Assembly (NCBI GenBank): GCA_024529925.1
Contig: JAFEUB010001575.1
Span: forward strand, 1-64,000
Source: Ophthalmolycus amberensis
Lineage: Eukaryota; Chordata; Actinopteri; Perciformes; Zoarcidae
DNA: 64,000 nt
Reading direction: 5' to 3'
Both the position numbers and the translations under genes were made by a program. Below are positions 1 through 45,313 of the stretch, piece after piece. Below the pieces are notes generated by a model. The model was not told where the DNA came from. It saw only the letters and a program-made list of their open reading frames with translations, and made no database searches. The stretch's first letter is position 1. Every line of letters starts with the position of its first letter.

Positions 1-1487
1 GACCACCTGGATCACACTCTACTGAAGGTGATGCTGGTAGAGGTGGACCACCTGGATCACACTCTACTGAAGGTGATGCTGGTAGAGGTGGACCCACCTG
101 GATCACACTCTACTGAAGGTGATGCTGGTAGAGGTGACCACCTGCATCACACTCGACTGAAGGTGATGCTGGTAGAGGTGGACCACCTGGATCACACTCT
201 ACTGAAGGTGATGCTGGTAGAGGTAGACCACCTGGATCACACCTCTGAAGGTGATGCTGGTAGAGGTAGACCACCTGGATCACACTCTACTGAAGGTGAT
301 GCTGGTGGGTAGACCACCTGGATCACACTCTACTGAAGGTGATGCTGGTGGTAGAGGTATACCACCTGGGATCACACTCTACTGAAGGTGATGCTGGTAG
401 AGGTGGACCACCTGGATCACACTCTACTGAAGGTGATGCTGGTAGAGGTGGACCACCTGGATCACACTCTACTGAAGGTGATGCTGGTAGAGGTAGACCA
501 CCTGCATCACACTCTACTGAAGGTGATGCTGGTAGAGGTAGGACACCTCTGGATCACACCCACTCGACTGAAGGTGATGCTGGATAGAAGGTAGACCACC
601 TGGATCACACTCTACTGAAGGTGATGCTGGTGAGGAGGTAGACCACCTGGATCACACTCTACTGAAGGTGATGCTGGGGAGGGTAGACCACCTGGATCAC
701 ACTCTACTGAAGGTGATGCTGGTAGAGGTGAGTTGGACCACCTGGATCACACTCTACTGAAGGTGATGCTGGTAGAGGTGGACCACCTGGATCACACTCT
801 ACTGAAGGTGATGCTGGTAGAGGTGGACCACCTGGATCACACTCTACTGAAGGTGGGGGGGGGACCAGGATTCTACTGCTTGTAGAGGTGGACCACCTGG
901 ATCACACTCTACTGAAGGTGATGCTGGTAGAGGTGGACCACCTGGATCACACTCTACTGAAGGTGATGCTGGTAGAGGTAGACCACCTGGATCACACTCT
1001 ACTGAAGGTGATGCTGGTAGAGGTAGACCACCTGGATCACACTCTACTGAAGGTGATGCTGGTAGAGGTGGACCACCTGGATCACACTCTACTGAAGGTG
1101 ATGCTGGTAGAGGTGGACCACCTGGATCACACTCTACTGAAGGTGATGCTGGTAGAGGTGGACCACCTGGATCACACTCTACTGAAGGTGATGCTGGTAG
1201 AGGTAGACCACCTGGATCACACTCTACTGAAGGTGGATGGCTGGTAGAGGTAGACCACCTGGATCACACTCTACTGAAGGTGATGCTGGTAGAGGTGACC
1301 ACCTGGATCCACCACTCTCTGAAGGTGATGCTGGTAGAGGTGGACCACCTGGATCACACTCTGACTGAAGGTGATGCTGGTAGAGGTGGACCACCTGGAT
1401 CACACTCTACTGAAGGTGATGCTGGTAGAGGTGGACCACCTGGATCACACTCTACTGAAGGTGATGGCTGGTAGAGGGTAGAGGGTT
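1..1487. repeat. 45 bp minisatellite array, about 33 copies
   Basis: A 45 bp unit containing GGTGATGCTGGTAGAGG and CCACCTGGATCACACTC is repeated from the left edge of the window with few substitutions and scattered 1-6 bp indels. Because 45 is a multiple of 3, stretches stay open in all frames and resemble a Gly/Pro-rich protein, but indels break every frame. The array probably continues left of the window. Confidence 0.95.
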
Positions 1488-1576
1488 CCACTATAACATA
1501 AAGGCTATATTTCAATTCTGGTTTTTTTTTTCTACATAAGCACAAACCGTAACATCAAATGTAGATAGATGTCAGA

Positions 1577-1752
1577 ATGATGGGTTTTGAAGTCCTTGCT
1601 CAAGGGCATCTCGGCAGAGCCCATGAGGTGTACTCTCACCTCTCCAGCTACCGGTCCACACTCCGTACCTGGTCCGTCTGGGACATATATACCTGCTACC
1701 CTCCAGTTTCCAAGCCAAAACCCTTACGTACTGAGCTACTTCCTCCCGAACT
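1577..1752 (-). mobile_element. tRNA-derived SINE, degraded copy
   Basis: Read on the minus strand, the segment begins with an A-box-like GTAGCTCAGTACGTAAGGG and ends with GCCCTTGAGCAAGG, the order of a common fish tRNA-derived SINE. The B box is decayed. It is not a functional tRNA, since no cloverleaf can be closed. The family assignment is from memory of fish SINE sequences. Confidence 0.6.
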
Positions 1753-1771
1753 AACAATAACTCTTCTTTAG

Positions 1772-3540
1772 ATATTAGCTTCTGTAATAAATGTCAATCA
1801 ATCAGAATTATCAGAAACTTCAACTGGAAACTCTGTGAACATCTGAACATCTGCAGTATTCATGATTTCTTCTTGAACTTAACAGGGGGAGACTTACTTG
1901 TCTCTCGGTGAGCTGACGGCCATTATGCTCTGAGGATCTGATCAACTGAAGACCTGATGAACTGATACAGAAAGAAAATAACTCAGACTTCAGATACAAG
2001 ACAAAGTAAAAGACATCAAAATAGACACTTATATAACAAAAGAGGTCAAGATCTTTACTTCAGAAGAGCAACAACATCAGTACGTACAGGCGACTCTGTT
2101 ACGTTAAGTCCATGATGGCATTCCTCGTGGCTCCTCCCGACCGGCCGATGTCTTAATATGGGTTCATATCGCCAGCTGCCGTTTAGAAACGTGTTTTCAA
2201 ACGGCAGCTGATGTTTGTGAACGCCGCTCTGTGCGTCTGCAAGCGTCCATGAACAGAAGCCCGTCGGTGTCTGTTAACGTCGGTGCAATGCGAGGGAATA
2301 AGACTCTACTGCTGACTTTCAAGTTGTTTTTCAATCATTAACCTTCAACCCACAGAATTAGAGCTTTGCATGCTGACTGCCGGACTATTACCCGGCTGCA
2401 ACGGTGCACAGACTGGTTCCATTCATCATTCACCGCCCACTGCAGTGGACGTGCAGAACAGGCAACTATTGCCTATTAGCCGCAACATTGCGTGCATTGT
2501 CGTGGACACTTTCTTCACTTTCCCAGTAAGTCTCCATCCCATCAACTATTGTTCGTTCACATGCAGGTGGTCAGTTATGTGTCTGTCTGAAGGTGAGCTG
2601 ACCTTTGAGCTGGATCAATGACGGTGACTTTTGCTTTACTTTTTATTCAACGGTTATCAGTTAATTATGATCATCCCTTGTTTATTCATCACAGCATCAT
2701 GCAGATTGGAAAATAGTCACAAAGTTCAATCTCCTGGTTTTACATGGACGCAGATAGTTTGTGTTGTTCAGGATGAAAAACAATACGAATGGAAAGTCAA
2801 TTTGGCACCTTTGTTGTGGTGGAAAACACAAATGAAACGCAAACGCGCGACTATGAACCGGTCTTCAACCACAACACCGATGTGCGACACCACACATCCC
2901 AAAGAGTTGTGCTTTGGTTCCCTAAAGTTGAACCTTTGTGATGGTTTCCTGAACTGAAGAGGCCAACTGTCTAACTGCACGTACTTCATTCACGACCGAG
3001 CATAATGTCGTCATGTCACTTTACACAAAACCAATCGATTGCATCTTGGTGACGTCTGGAGCTGCTGCTGTAACATGTCAGCTCTTCACAACTTACCAGG
3101 AACAGAATGGACTTCCAGCTTCTACCTTCAGTGTTTCTCCACGACAGCAGGCTCGCCGTCCAGATGTTCTCAATGTCCTCCACGTTTTACCTCGACTACA
3201 ACCACCTTCTGTCTCACTCTGTCTGTTTCGGTCTCCTTCAGTCTCTTTCCAGTCAGTTGGGAAATCTTTCTTCCTGTATCTGTCACGTCTTTTCTTGTCC
3301 TTGTTCTCTCTCAGAGATCGTCCTCCTCTCAGTTGTCTCTCGTCTTTCTGCAGTTTCAGCAGAATCAGTTCTGCTGTCTGCGGTGACCTTTGACCCCTGA
3401 TATCAGTCAGTTCAGTGGACTTTGTTTCTGTGTAAATGCTGAATATGTGATAACAGAACAACCAGATAACTGGAAAGATGCACTGAGTAGAGTGCAGATG
3501 TCTGTCAGGTGTATCTGCTACGACCAGAGCGGCCATTGAA
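1772..3540. other. No gene recognised
   Basis: I see no conserved protein segment here. The last reticulon coding exon would be expected somewhere on the minus strand in this stretch, but no matching Lys/Pro-rich tail was found. The only clear structure is the short hairpin at 2173-2210. Confidence 0.5.
2173..2210. repeat. Perfect 12 bp inverted repeat (hairpin)
   Basis: CAGCTGCCGTTT at 2173-2184 is followed after 14 bases by its exact reverse complement AAACGGCAGCTG at 2199-2210. It may be a remnant of a transposon end; function unknown. Confidence 0.8.
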
Positions 3541-4262
3541 TGACTACCACACAGAAGGTACTGATAGGAGTATTAGTACACACAGAATGTACTGATAAGG
3601 AGTATTAGTACACACAGAAGGTACTGATGGGAGTATTAGTACACACAGAAGGTACTGATGGGAGTATTAGTACACACAGAAGGTACTGATGGGAGTATTA
3701 GTACACACAGAGGTACTGATGGGAGTATTAGTACACACAGAATGTACTGATGGGAGTATTAGTACACACAGAAGGTACTGATGGGAGTATTAGTACACAC
3801 AGAAGGTACTGATGGGAGTATTAGTACACACAGAAGGTACTGATGGGAGTATTAGTAAACACAGAATGCACTGATGGGAGTATTAGTACACACAGAAGGT
3901 ACTGATGGGAGTATTAGTACACACAGAAGGTACTGATGGGAGTATTAGTACACACAGAAGGGTACTGGATGGGAGTATTAGTACACACAGAAGGTACTGA
4001 TGGGAGTATTAGTACACACAGAATGTACTGATGGGAGTATTAGTACACACAGGAAGGTACTGATAGGAGTATTAGTACACACAGAAGGTACTGATGGGAG
4101 TATTAGTACACACAGAAGGTACTGATGGGAGTATTAGTACACACAGAATGTACTGATAGGAGTATTAGTACACACAGAAGGTACTGATAGGAGTATTAGT
4201 ACACACAGAAGGTACTGATGGGAGTATTAGTACACACAGAAGGTACTGATGGGAGTATTAGT
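3541..4262. repeat. 31 bp minisatellite, about 23 copies
   Basis: The unit contains GGTACTGATGGGAGTATTAG followed by TACACACAGAA and is repeated nearly perfectly. It begins about 15 bases into the intron that follows the reticulon-like exon at 4279-4331 (minus strand). Confidence 0.95.
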
Positions 4263-4278
4263 TTATATGTGAACTCAC

Positions 4279-4331
4279 TTCTGCAGCGTCTCCTCCACTC
4301 TGGACTTAATCAACTCAATGTACCGATCAAT
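4279..4331 (-). CDS. Reticulon-like exon C (IDRYIELI segment)
   Basis: Acceptor ACACAG precedes ATTGATCGG, and donor GTGAGT follows AA, leaving a split Lys codon. The exon is 53 nt. Other family members have two more codons (Ala/Thr-Gln) before the Ile-Asp, so this copy looks shortened. Its acceptor is preceded by a long (TG) tract. Confidence 0.7.
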
Positions 4332-4351
4332 CTGTGTACGCACGCACGCCA

Positions 4352-4412
<61 letters not shown>

Positions 4413-4416
4413 ACAC

Positions 4417-4509
<93 letters not shown>

Positions 4510-5536
4510 AGTAAGAAGCATGGTTTATTGATCAATATGTATCAATAATCGGATGATAAAACAACCCTTAATAGTCAGAATCAGTGAAACATTTGAACTT
4601 GTTGGGTTTTGCACTGAGACATTCGTTGATATCTCGGTGGGACTCGTCTCATTGAGTTCATGCTCTGCTCTATAACACAGACGACTGTCTAGCTCTACGT
4701 TTCACGCTCTCTCATTGGGACGTTCGTATCGGCAGCGACAGAAGAAGTCCTCAACAATGCTTCCAAAGTAAATCCATTAATAGTAAAACACTGCACAGTA
4801 AAAGTATTGCATTTAAATGTTTACGTTAATGAAGCGTGAAAGAGAGGCATTAACAGCACATTCATTTATTTCCAGGCGGAGCTTTTAATTCTAATATGAA
4901 TATCAAATCTGAATCTGAACATTTCTCTGTCAGGTAGATATATTTATACAATGTTTTCCTCTGAAGTAGAAGCACAGAGTAAGTTGTATACAGTTAATTT
5001 GCATATTCAATCAAATTAATAGTACTTTTGGGGCATTTTTTAAGTTATTTCGGGGTACAATGAGTTAGAATAGGAACATAATTCAATACTTTTAATATCT
5101 AAACATCATACATTTGTAGCAGTTTGGGGCCCTTTTCTGAGAAAAGCATGAGTTTGGCTGCATGCTGTCAGGAACAGCTACTATAGAAGAATATATAGAA
5201 ACTATAGAAGGTGTAAGCAGAAACAAATGATTTGGCTGAAACATTCAGAACAAAGGTTCTTTAATGTTCGTCTCATTTTTGATGCATGTTCTGTCAGTAT
5301 CAGATGATCAAATTCATAAAACCAAAACACATTATTCTGCGTTACCTTTTTCTTCTGGTAGATCAGAGGTGTGGTGAAGAACGTGATGTCAGCTGGATGA
5401 GAAAGAAGACTTCGTTAGTTTGTTTCTACTGATTTAAACCAACAAGTCGGTAAAATGAAGTCTCACCGAGGATTAGGATGGTGACTCCATTAAAGATGGC
5501 TCCAACATACGTCATCATCCACATGACAGCAGCCAA
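4279..5536 (-). CDS. Reticulon-family gene, three exons of the reticulon-homology domain
   Basis: Reticulons are ER membrane proteins whose two long hydrophobic hairpins curve tubular ER. Three consecutive minus-strand exons match the second half of the reticulon-homology domain. The first reads LAAVMWMMTYVGAIFNGVTI, matching the second hydrophobic hairpin (family pattern AVLMWVFTYVGALFNG). The second reads DITFFTTPLIYQKKK. The third reads IDRYIELIKSRVEETLQK (family: QIDHYLGLV then a Lys/Ala-rich helix). Splice sites are canonical and the 47 nt middle exon has the family phase. The third exon appears two codons short at its start. The first half of the domain and the terminal exon were not found, so this could be a divergent gene with distant exons or a partial copy. 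Which paralogue it is cannot be decided. Confidence 0.75.
4354..4509. repeat. (CA)n microsatellite
   Basis: About 155 bp of nearly pure CA with two small interruptions. On the minus (coding) strand it is a (TG) tract just upstream of the acceptor of the 4279-4331 exon. Confidence 0.97.
4510..5345. other. AT-rich intronic stretch, nothing recognised
   Basis: This lies between two reticulon-like exons. No coding similarity, tandem array or transposon end was recognised. Confidence 0.5.
5346..5392 (-). CDS. Reticulon-like exon B (ITFFTTPLIYQKKK segment)
   Basis: CAG acceptor, then 47 nt, then donor GTAACG. It completes a GCT Ala codon with the preceding exon. Length and phase match the family exon that encodes the segment before the final amphipathic helix. 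Confidence 0.75.
5467..5536 (-). CDS. Reticulon-like exon A (second hydrophobic hairpin)
   Basis: Acceptor GGTCCAG, 70 nt exon, donor GTGAGA. It encodes LAAVMWMMTYVGAIFNG followed by VTILIL, the best-conserved reticulon motif seen here. The upstream flank passes directly into the 28 bp array. Confidence 0.82.
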
Positions 5537-5569
5537 CTGGACCAGCAAATAAAAACACATCTGAAACAC

Positions 5570-6675
5570 GTGGAGGACAAAAGAACAGCCGAAACACGTA
5601 AAGAACAAACAAACGGCCGAAACACGTAAAGAACAAACAAACGGCCGAAACACGTAAAGAACAAACAAACGGCCGAAACACGTAAAGGACAAACAAACGG
5701 CTGAAACACGTAGAGGACAAACAAATGGCTGAAACACGTAAAGAACAAACAAACGGCTGAAACACGTAAAGGACAAACAAACGGCTGAAACACGTAGAGG
5801 ACAAACAAACAGCCGAAACACGTAAAGAACAAACAAACGGCTGAAACACGGAGAGGACAAACAAACGGCTGAAACACGTAGAGGACAAACAAACAGCCGA
5901 AACACGTAAAGAACAAACAAACGGCTGAAACACGGAGAGGACAAACAAACGGCTGAAACACGTAGAGGACAAACAAACAGCCGAAACACGTAGAGGACAA
6001 ACAAACAGCCGAAACACGTAAAGAACAAACAAACGGCTGAAACACGTAAAGAACAAACAAACGGCTGAAACACGTAGAGGACAAACAAACGGCTGAAACA
6101 CGTATAGAACAAACAAACGGCTGAAACACGTAGAGGACAAACAAACGGCCGAAACACGTAAAGAACAAACAAACGGCTGAAACACGTAAAGAACAAACAA
6201 ACGGCTTGAAACACGTAGAGGACAAACAAACAGCCGAAACACGTAAAAGAACAAACAAACGGTTGAAACACGTAGAGGACAAACAAACGGCCGAAACACG
6301 TAAAGAACAAACAAACGGCTGAAACACGTAAAGAACAAACAAACGGCTGAAAACACGTAGAGGACAAACAAACGGCCGAAACACGTAAAGAACAAACAAA
6401 CGGCTGAAACACGTAAAGGACAAACAAACAGCCGAAACACGTAAAAACAAACAAACAGCCGAAACACGTAAAAACAAACAAACAGCCGAAACACGTAAAG
6501 AACAAACAAACGGCTGAAACACGTAAAAACAAACAAACGGCCGAAACACGTAAAGAACAAACAAACGGCCGAAACACGTCAAAACAAACAAACGGCCGAA
6601 ACACGTAAAGAACAAACGGCCGAAACACGTAAAGAACAAACAAACGGCCGAAACACTTAAAGAACAAACAAACGG
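5570..6675. repeat. 28 bp minisatellite, about 39 copies
   Basis: The unit contains GAAACACGTAAAGAACAAAC followed by AAACGGC. Because 28 is not a multiple of 3, the minus strand stays open in all three frames for over 1 kb, giving a false Phe/Cys/Val-rich protein. Many copies have CTGAAAC in place of CCGAAAC. On the minus strand this creates TTTACGTGTTTCAG, which looks like a 3' splice site, and the array sits immediately upstream of the reticulon-like exon A acceptor. Confidence 0.95.
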
Positions 6676-6790
6676 CCATGAACGACCTCCGCCTGGCAGA
6701 CGAGCTGAATGAGTTCTACTGTCGCTTTGAACGACAATGGGACGGTCCTGACTCCATGTGCAACGCTGATTACCGTAATATGTGTGGCAT
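6676..6790 (+). mobile_element. Non-LTR retrotransposon coding fragment
   Basis: Plus-strand translation reads DLRLADELNEFYCRFERQWD, a segment seen between the endonuclease and reverse transcriptase regions of fish LINE proteins (ELN.FY.RFE pattern). It is a short isolated fragment that ends at a stop near 6820. Confidence 0.55.
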
Positions 6791-6984
6791 TTGTTATAAA
6801 TGTACGTTGGTACATAGAGGGCGATAAGAAGCTGTACGTGGAGGGACTTAGGACCCAGGGGAATGTAGGTGAAGCATGGAAGCTGTAGTCGGTACCGTGG
6901 CAGTGACCTGCACGAGGAAGTTCTGCTCATAAAGAGTTGAGTTAAGAGCAGTTTGTTCTCTCGTGCTTATGTGTTCATAAAAAC

Positions 6985-7182
6985 ACACAATCTGTGTTTG
7001 TCGGCAGCAGCAGCAGGAAGTGACGCCACACAAACAGCTGTTCACCGCTCGCTGCCCGGTTCGTGTTAAAAATGTCGCTTAATAATACATTTTAAAAACT
7101 GTGTTATCGGCGCGATAAAATAATTGTCGGCGTTGATTAATGAATTAACGCCGATAATATCGCGTTAACTTGCCCAGCACTA
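6985..7182. mobile_element. hAT-like MITE, 5'-truncated
   Basis: The right end GTTAACTTGCCCAGCACTA is shared with the elements at 34725-35155 and 48600-50134. The interior (AACAGCTGTTCACCGCTCGC, then GTTAAAAATGTC) matches the reverse complement of the interior of the 34725 copy. The matching left end is absent. Confidence 0.75.
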
Positions 7183-7254
7183 ATATTACTTGTTTTTGTC
7201 AAAACAGCTTCAATGGCTAAATCAAATATTTGATGAATAAGTAAATAAATATTC

Positions 7255-7395
7255 TCTGACTTCATGTGTTTTCATCTTCAACCCTTATGTTTCTCCATGT
7301 GTCCACTGGTTACCCCGTGTGTAACCTCACATTGCAATGAATTGTGGGTAATTCCCTTTGGCAAAGTCTGCATCTAATGCTGACTTAAGGAAAGG
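7255..7395 (+). repeat. Dispersed repeat copy A (partner at 41650-41850)
   Basis: A core around GCAATGAATTGTGGGTAATT, followed by GGCAAAGTC and TCTAATGCTGACTTA, is shared in the same orientation with 41746-41845, at roughly 90% identity by eye. No element family was recognised. It borders the 22 bp array. Confidence 0.8.
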
Positions 7396-7429
7396 CTTCA
7401 TAAAGGGTTTAAAATGTCTACCAGAGCCT

Positions 7430-7800
7430 TCTTACCGCTTGTCCTTTCCTTTCCGACCACTTGTCCTTTGCTTTCCGAACACTTGTCCTTTGCTGTCCGA
7501 ACACTTGTCCTTTGCTGTCCGAACACTTGTCCTTTGCTGTCCGAACACTTGTCCTTTGCTGTCCTACCACTTGTCCTTTGCTGTCCTACCACTTGTCCGT
7601 TGCTGTCCTACCACTTGTCCTTTGCTGTCCTACCACTTGTCCTTTGCTGTCCTACCACTTGTCCTTTGCTGTCCTACCACTTGTCCTTTGCTGTCCCACC
7701 ACTTGTCCTTTGCTGTCCAACCACTTGTCCTTTGCTGTCCTACCACTTGTCCTTTGCTGTCCTACCACTTGTCCTTTGCTTTCCTACCACTTGTCCTTAC
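7430..7800. repeat. 22 bp minisatellite, about 17 copies
   Basis: The unit reads ACTTGTCCTTTGCTGTCC plus a variable four-base end (TACC, GAAC or CACC). It lies 0.5 kb past the sos1 stop codon. Confidence 0.95.
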
Positions 7801-8308
7801 CTACCACCGTATTTTGAGGGCAACAGTAACAATAAAGACAGTGAAGCAAGGTTTCTGTAGTCCGTCCAGCTCAGTTTACAAACACGTTTATTCCCTTGTT
7901 TTAAAGAATAGACCTTCATGAAACAACATCAGGTCCACCAGAACCAACACAGTACCTCTTTGGTTCTGGTCTAGTACCTGAAGGCTCTCGACACCTCAGA
8001 CCCAGAGTCCACTTCAGTCCGTGGAGCACTACATTACCCAAGATCCTCTCTATTCATCAGGTCTGACAAAGAGACAAATGTTCTCCAAAGTTCTGCAGCT
8101 GAAGGAATACAATCAGTTCGTTTTTCAGAATAAGGGCACATGATTAGTTTGTTTTTCAGAATAAGGGCACATGATCTTTATTCAACATCCTGATTGATCA
8201 ATCAGATGTTGATTTGTCTTTAAATCCATTGTTTTGTTCGTTCTCATCCAATCAGCTGTAGTGTTAGCTCATCAAGCCCCGCCTCCTCAAGTGGTCCAGG
8301 CTGTCCAA
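7801..8308 (-). other. sos1 3' flank, probable 3' UTR
   Basis: This is downstream of the sos1 stop on the minus strand. It includes a 30 bp direct duplication (AGTTTGTTTTTCAGAATAAG and following bases, near 8117-8175). No other gene was recognised. Confidence 0.45.
8177..8182 (-). terminator. Candidate sos1 polyadenylation signal AATAAA
   Basis: AATAAA on the minus strand lies about 127 bases after the stop codon at 8309-8311. Position is plausible, but there is no transcript evidence. Confidence 0.35.
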
Positions 8309-42388
<34,080 letters not shown>

Positions 42389-42800
42389 GTCTGCTGCTGC
42401 AGCGGGACCGACACGCACGGTTCACCGGTTTACATGCACGCTGACCGGCTGAGCCCGAGTCCGGTAGGAGGGAGGGTGAAGCTGGGCTAGTTGCTGGATG
42501 CATTAGCCTGTTAGCATGTAGCTAATGAGTGTGCTAACGTTAGCAGCGGTTGTCAGCCGCGCGGATGGATCCATCAGCAGCGGGTTCAGTGAGCCGACAG
42601 GTGAGCCGCTGCTGGTCCAGGTGAGTCTCGGTGTGTGTTGCGGCCGGTCACGGTGAACGGTTGTTGGTTGTTGTGACTCTGGTGTGTATGGTGCTGGAGA
42701 CTGTTGAGCATGACTGGGCATGCGCAGTGGGCAGGTTCTGACGTACATTACCGGGACTTCTGATAGTGTGTTCATGGAGTCAGCGCGTGGCAGTGACAAG
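42389..42800 (-). promoter_or_regulatory. sos1 5' UTR and promoter region with NRF1-like site
   Basis: CpG-containing sequence upstream of the start codon. GCATGCGCAG at 42718-42727 resembles an NRF1 half-palindrome about 330 bp upstream. The transcription start is not determined. Confidence 0.4.
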
Positions 42801-42904
42801 CCAACATATATATATATATACACACATTCACACACATGTGTTTCACTCACTTTAAATACATTACAGTAACATTATTCTCATCCTAGAAACTAACAACATA
42901 ACCA

Positions 42905-43437
42905 TTAACATAACATAATATAGCCCTGTTATGTTCTATCCAGAACCTTGTTGTGTTCCATCTACAACCCTATTCTGTTCTGTCTAGAATCCTGTTGTGT
43001 TCCATCTACAACCCTATTCTGTTCTGTCTAGAACCCTATTGTGTTCCATCTACAAACCTGTTCTGTTCTGTCTAGAATCCTGTTGTGTTCTATCTACAAC
43101 CTTGTTGTGTTCTATCTAGAACCACGTGTTCCAGCTAGAACCATGTTGTGTTCTATATAGAACCATGTTGTGTTCTATATAGAACCCTGTTGTGTTCTAT
43201 ATATAATCCTGTTGTGTTCCATCTAGAACCCTGTTGTGTTCCATCTAGAACCCTGTTCCGTTCTATCTAGAACCCTGTTCCGTTCTATCTAGAACCCTGT
43301 TCCGTTCTGTCTAGAACCATGTTGTGTTCCATCTACAAACTTGTTGTGTTCTATCTAGAACCATGTTGTGTTCTCTCTAGAACCATGTGGTGTTCCACCT
43401 AGAGCCCTGTTGTGTTATATCTAGAGCCCTGTTGTGT
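42905..43437. repeat. 22 bp minisatellite left of the LINE
   Basis: The unit reads AACCCTGTTGTGTTCTATCT then AG, with variants; about 22 copies. The same unit resumes at 45311-45705 to the right of the LINE. Confidence 0.95.
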
Positions 43438-43766
43438 TGCTGCCCTGGAATGAGAAGCTCCACCTGCATCCTGGATCCTATCCCATCTAACCTGGTCAAG
43501 GACTGTCTCCCAGCCATCTCACCACTCATCACAGTCATCATCAACTCCTCCCTCAGCTCCGGTTCAGTCTCTAGAACCATGTGGTGTTCCACCTAGAGCC
43601 CTGTTGTGTTATATCTAGAGCCCTGTTGTGTTGCTGCCCTGGAATGAGAAGCTCCACCTGCATCCTGGATCCTATCCCATCTAACCTGGTCAAGGACTGT
43701 CTCCCAGCCATCTCACCACTCATCACAGTCATCATCAACTCCTCCCTCAGCTCCGGTTCAGTCCCT
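43381..43766. repeat. 194 bp tandem duplication across the LINE 5' junction
   Basis: AACCATGTGGTGTTCCACCT recurs at 43381 and 43575. Between them the minisatellite end and the first about 130 bp of the LINE are repeated almost exactly. Confidence 0.95.
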
Positions 43767-45268
43767 GACACACTTAAACTGGCTGCTGTCACCCCCATCC
43801 TCAAAAAACCTGGACTTGACCCTGACACCATGAGCAATTTCCGTCCCATTTCCAATCTTCCCTTTCTGTCAAAAATACTGGAACGCATTGTCGCCACACA
43901 ACTCAAAGCCCACCTCATCTCCAACGATCTGTTTGAGCCATTTCAATCTGGTTTCCGCTCACAGCACAGCACTGAAACAGCCCTCCTTAAAGTCACCAAC
44001 GACCTCCTCCTCTCCTCAGATGCTGGTCACCTCAACATTCTCATCCTCCTCGACCTCACCGCAGCTTTTGACACAATCAACCACAACATCCTTCTCTCCC
44101 GCCTCGAATCCTCCCTCAACATCACCGGAACTGCTCTCTCCTGGATTAAATCATATCTCACAAACCGACAACAGTTCATCAGTATCAACAACTGCACCTC
44201 CTCCACTGCTCCTCTGTCTCAAGGCGTCCCCCAGGGTTCGGTGCTTGGTCCTCTTCTGTTCATCCTCTACTTGCTCCCTCTTGGTAACATCATACGTCAA
44301 CATGGACTTCACTTTCACTGTTACGCCGATGATGTCCAACTCTACATCTCCACAAAAGCCATCACCACTGCTACTCACTCCACTCTCACCAACTGCCTCA
44401 CTGACATTAAATCATGGATGCAAACCAACTTCCTCAAACTGAACTGTGATAAATCTGACATGATCATCATCGGTCCCAAATCCCTCACTAAAACCTGTCA
44501 CAACTTCTGCCTCACCATCGACAACTCCACTCTGTCTCCCTCCCCACACATCCGCAACCTTGGAGTCATGTTTGACAGCAACCTCTCCTTTGAACACCAC
44601 GTCAAACAAATCACCAGAACTGCCTTTTTCCACTTAAAAAACATCGCCCGTCTCCGCCCATCACTCTCCTCATCTGCTGCTGAAACTCTGATCCACGCCT
44701 TCATCACCTCCAGAATTGACTACTGCAACAGCATTCTTTACGGCACATCATCCAAAATCCTAAATAAACTCCAGTACATCCAGAACTCTGCTGCTCGCCT
44801 GCTCACCCGCACCCGCTCCCGTGACCACATCACCCCTGTTCTCCAGAACCTCCACTGGCTCCCCGTCCCACAACGGATCCAATACAAAATCCTTCTCCTC
44901 ACTCACAAAGCCCTCCACAATCAGGCCCCCTCCTACCTCACCGACCTGCTTCACCACCACACTCCATCCCGCCGGCTCCGCTCCTCTGATGCCAACCTCC
45001 TGTCCCTTCTGCTCAGGACCAAGCACCGGACATGGGGCGACAGAACCGTCTCCATATCTGCCCCCTCCCTCTGGAACTCTCTCCCCAAAAACATCCGAGA
45101 TTGCACTGACCTTTCCACATTCAAATCACAAATCAAAACTCACCTGTTCAAAACTGCTTTTAATGTGTGACTATTATTGTGTACTTTGTTTTTAGTGTAT
45201 TGTTTTAATATATGATGATTTTAATGTAAAGTGTCTGAGTGTCATGAAAAGCGCTATATAAATAAAAT

Positions 45269-45310
<42 letters not shown>
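43438..45310 (+). mobile_element. L2-like LINE, 5'-truncated, with open reverse transcriptase frame
   Basis: From about 43629 to the stop at 45170 an uninterrupted frame encodes a non-LTR reverse transcriptase. It contains LDLTAAFDTINHNILL (catalytic region A), [14 protein letters not shown], and HCYADDVQLYIS with the YADD active site. The C-terminal part has RIDYCNSILYG, HWLPVPQRIQYKILLL and SLWNSLPKNIRD, typical of the L2/CR1 group. The endonuclease domain is absent, so the copy is 5'-truncated. The 3' end AAAGCGCTATATAAATAAAA with an (ATT)n tail fits fish L2-type elements. The intact frame suggests a recent insertion. A 194 bp piece across its 5' junction is duplicated in tandem. Confidence 0.93.

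Positions 45311-45313
<3 letters not shown>

Noticed and set aside
1..1487. Collagen-like Gly-rich coding repeat
   Set aside because: The 15-codon unit does not keep the Gly-X-Y period, and indels break the frame repeatedly.
3093..3536. Minus-strand Lys/Arg/Glu-rich frame as the reticulon C-terminal exon
   Set aside because: No match to the conserved reticulon tail, and no suitable acceptor joins in phase with the 4279-4331 exon.
4310..4535. Cys/Val and His/Thr repeat peptides
   Set aside because: Translations of (CA)n microsatellite; the same applies to 30819-30934, 34848-34954 and 39902-40038.
5426..6930. Minus-strand Phe/Cys/Val-rich frames of 350-470 residues
   Set aside because: They arise from the 28 bp array. 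Only the short end that overlaps the reticulon exon (5467-5536) is coding.
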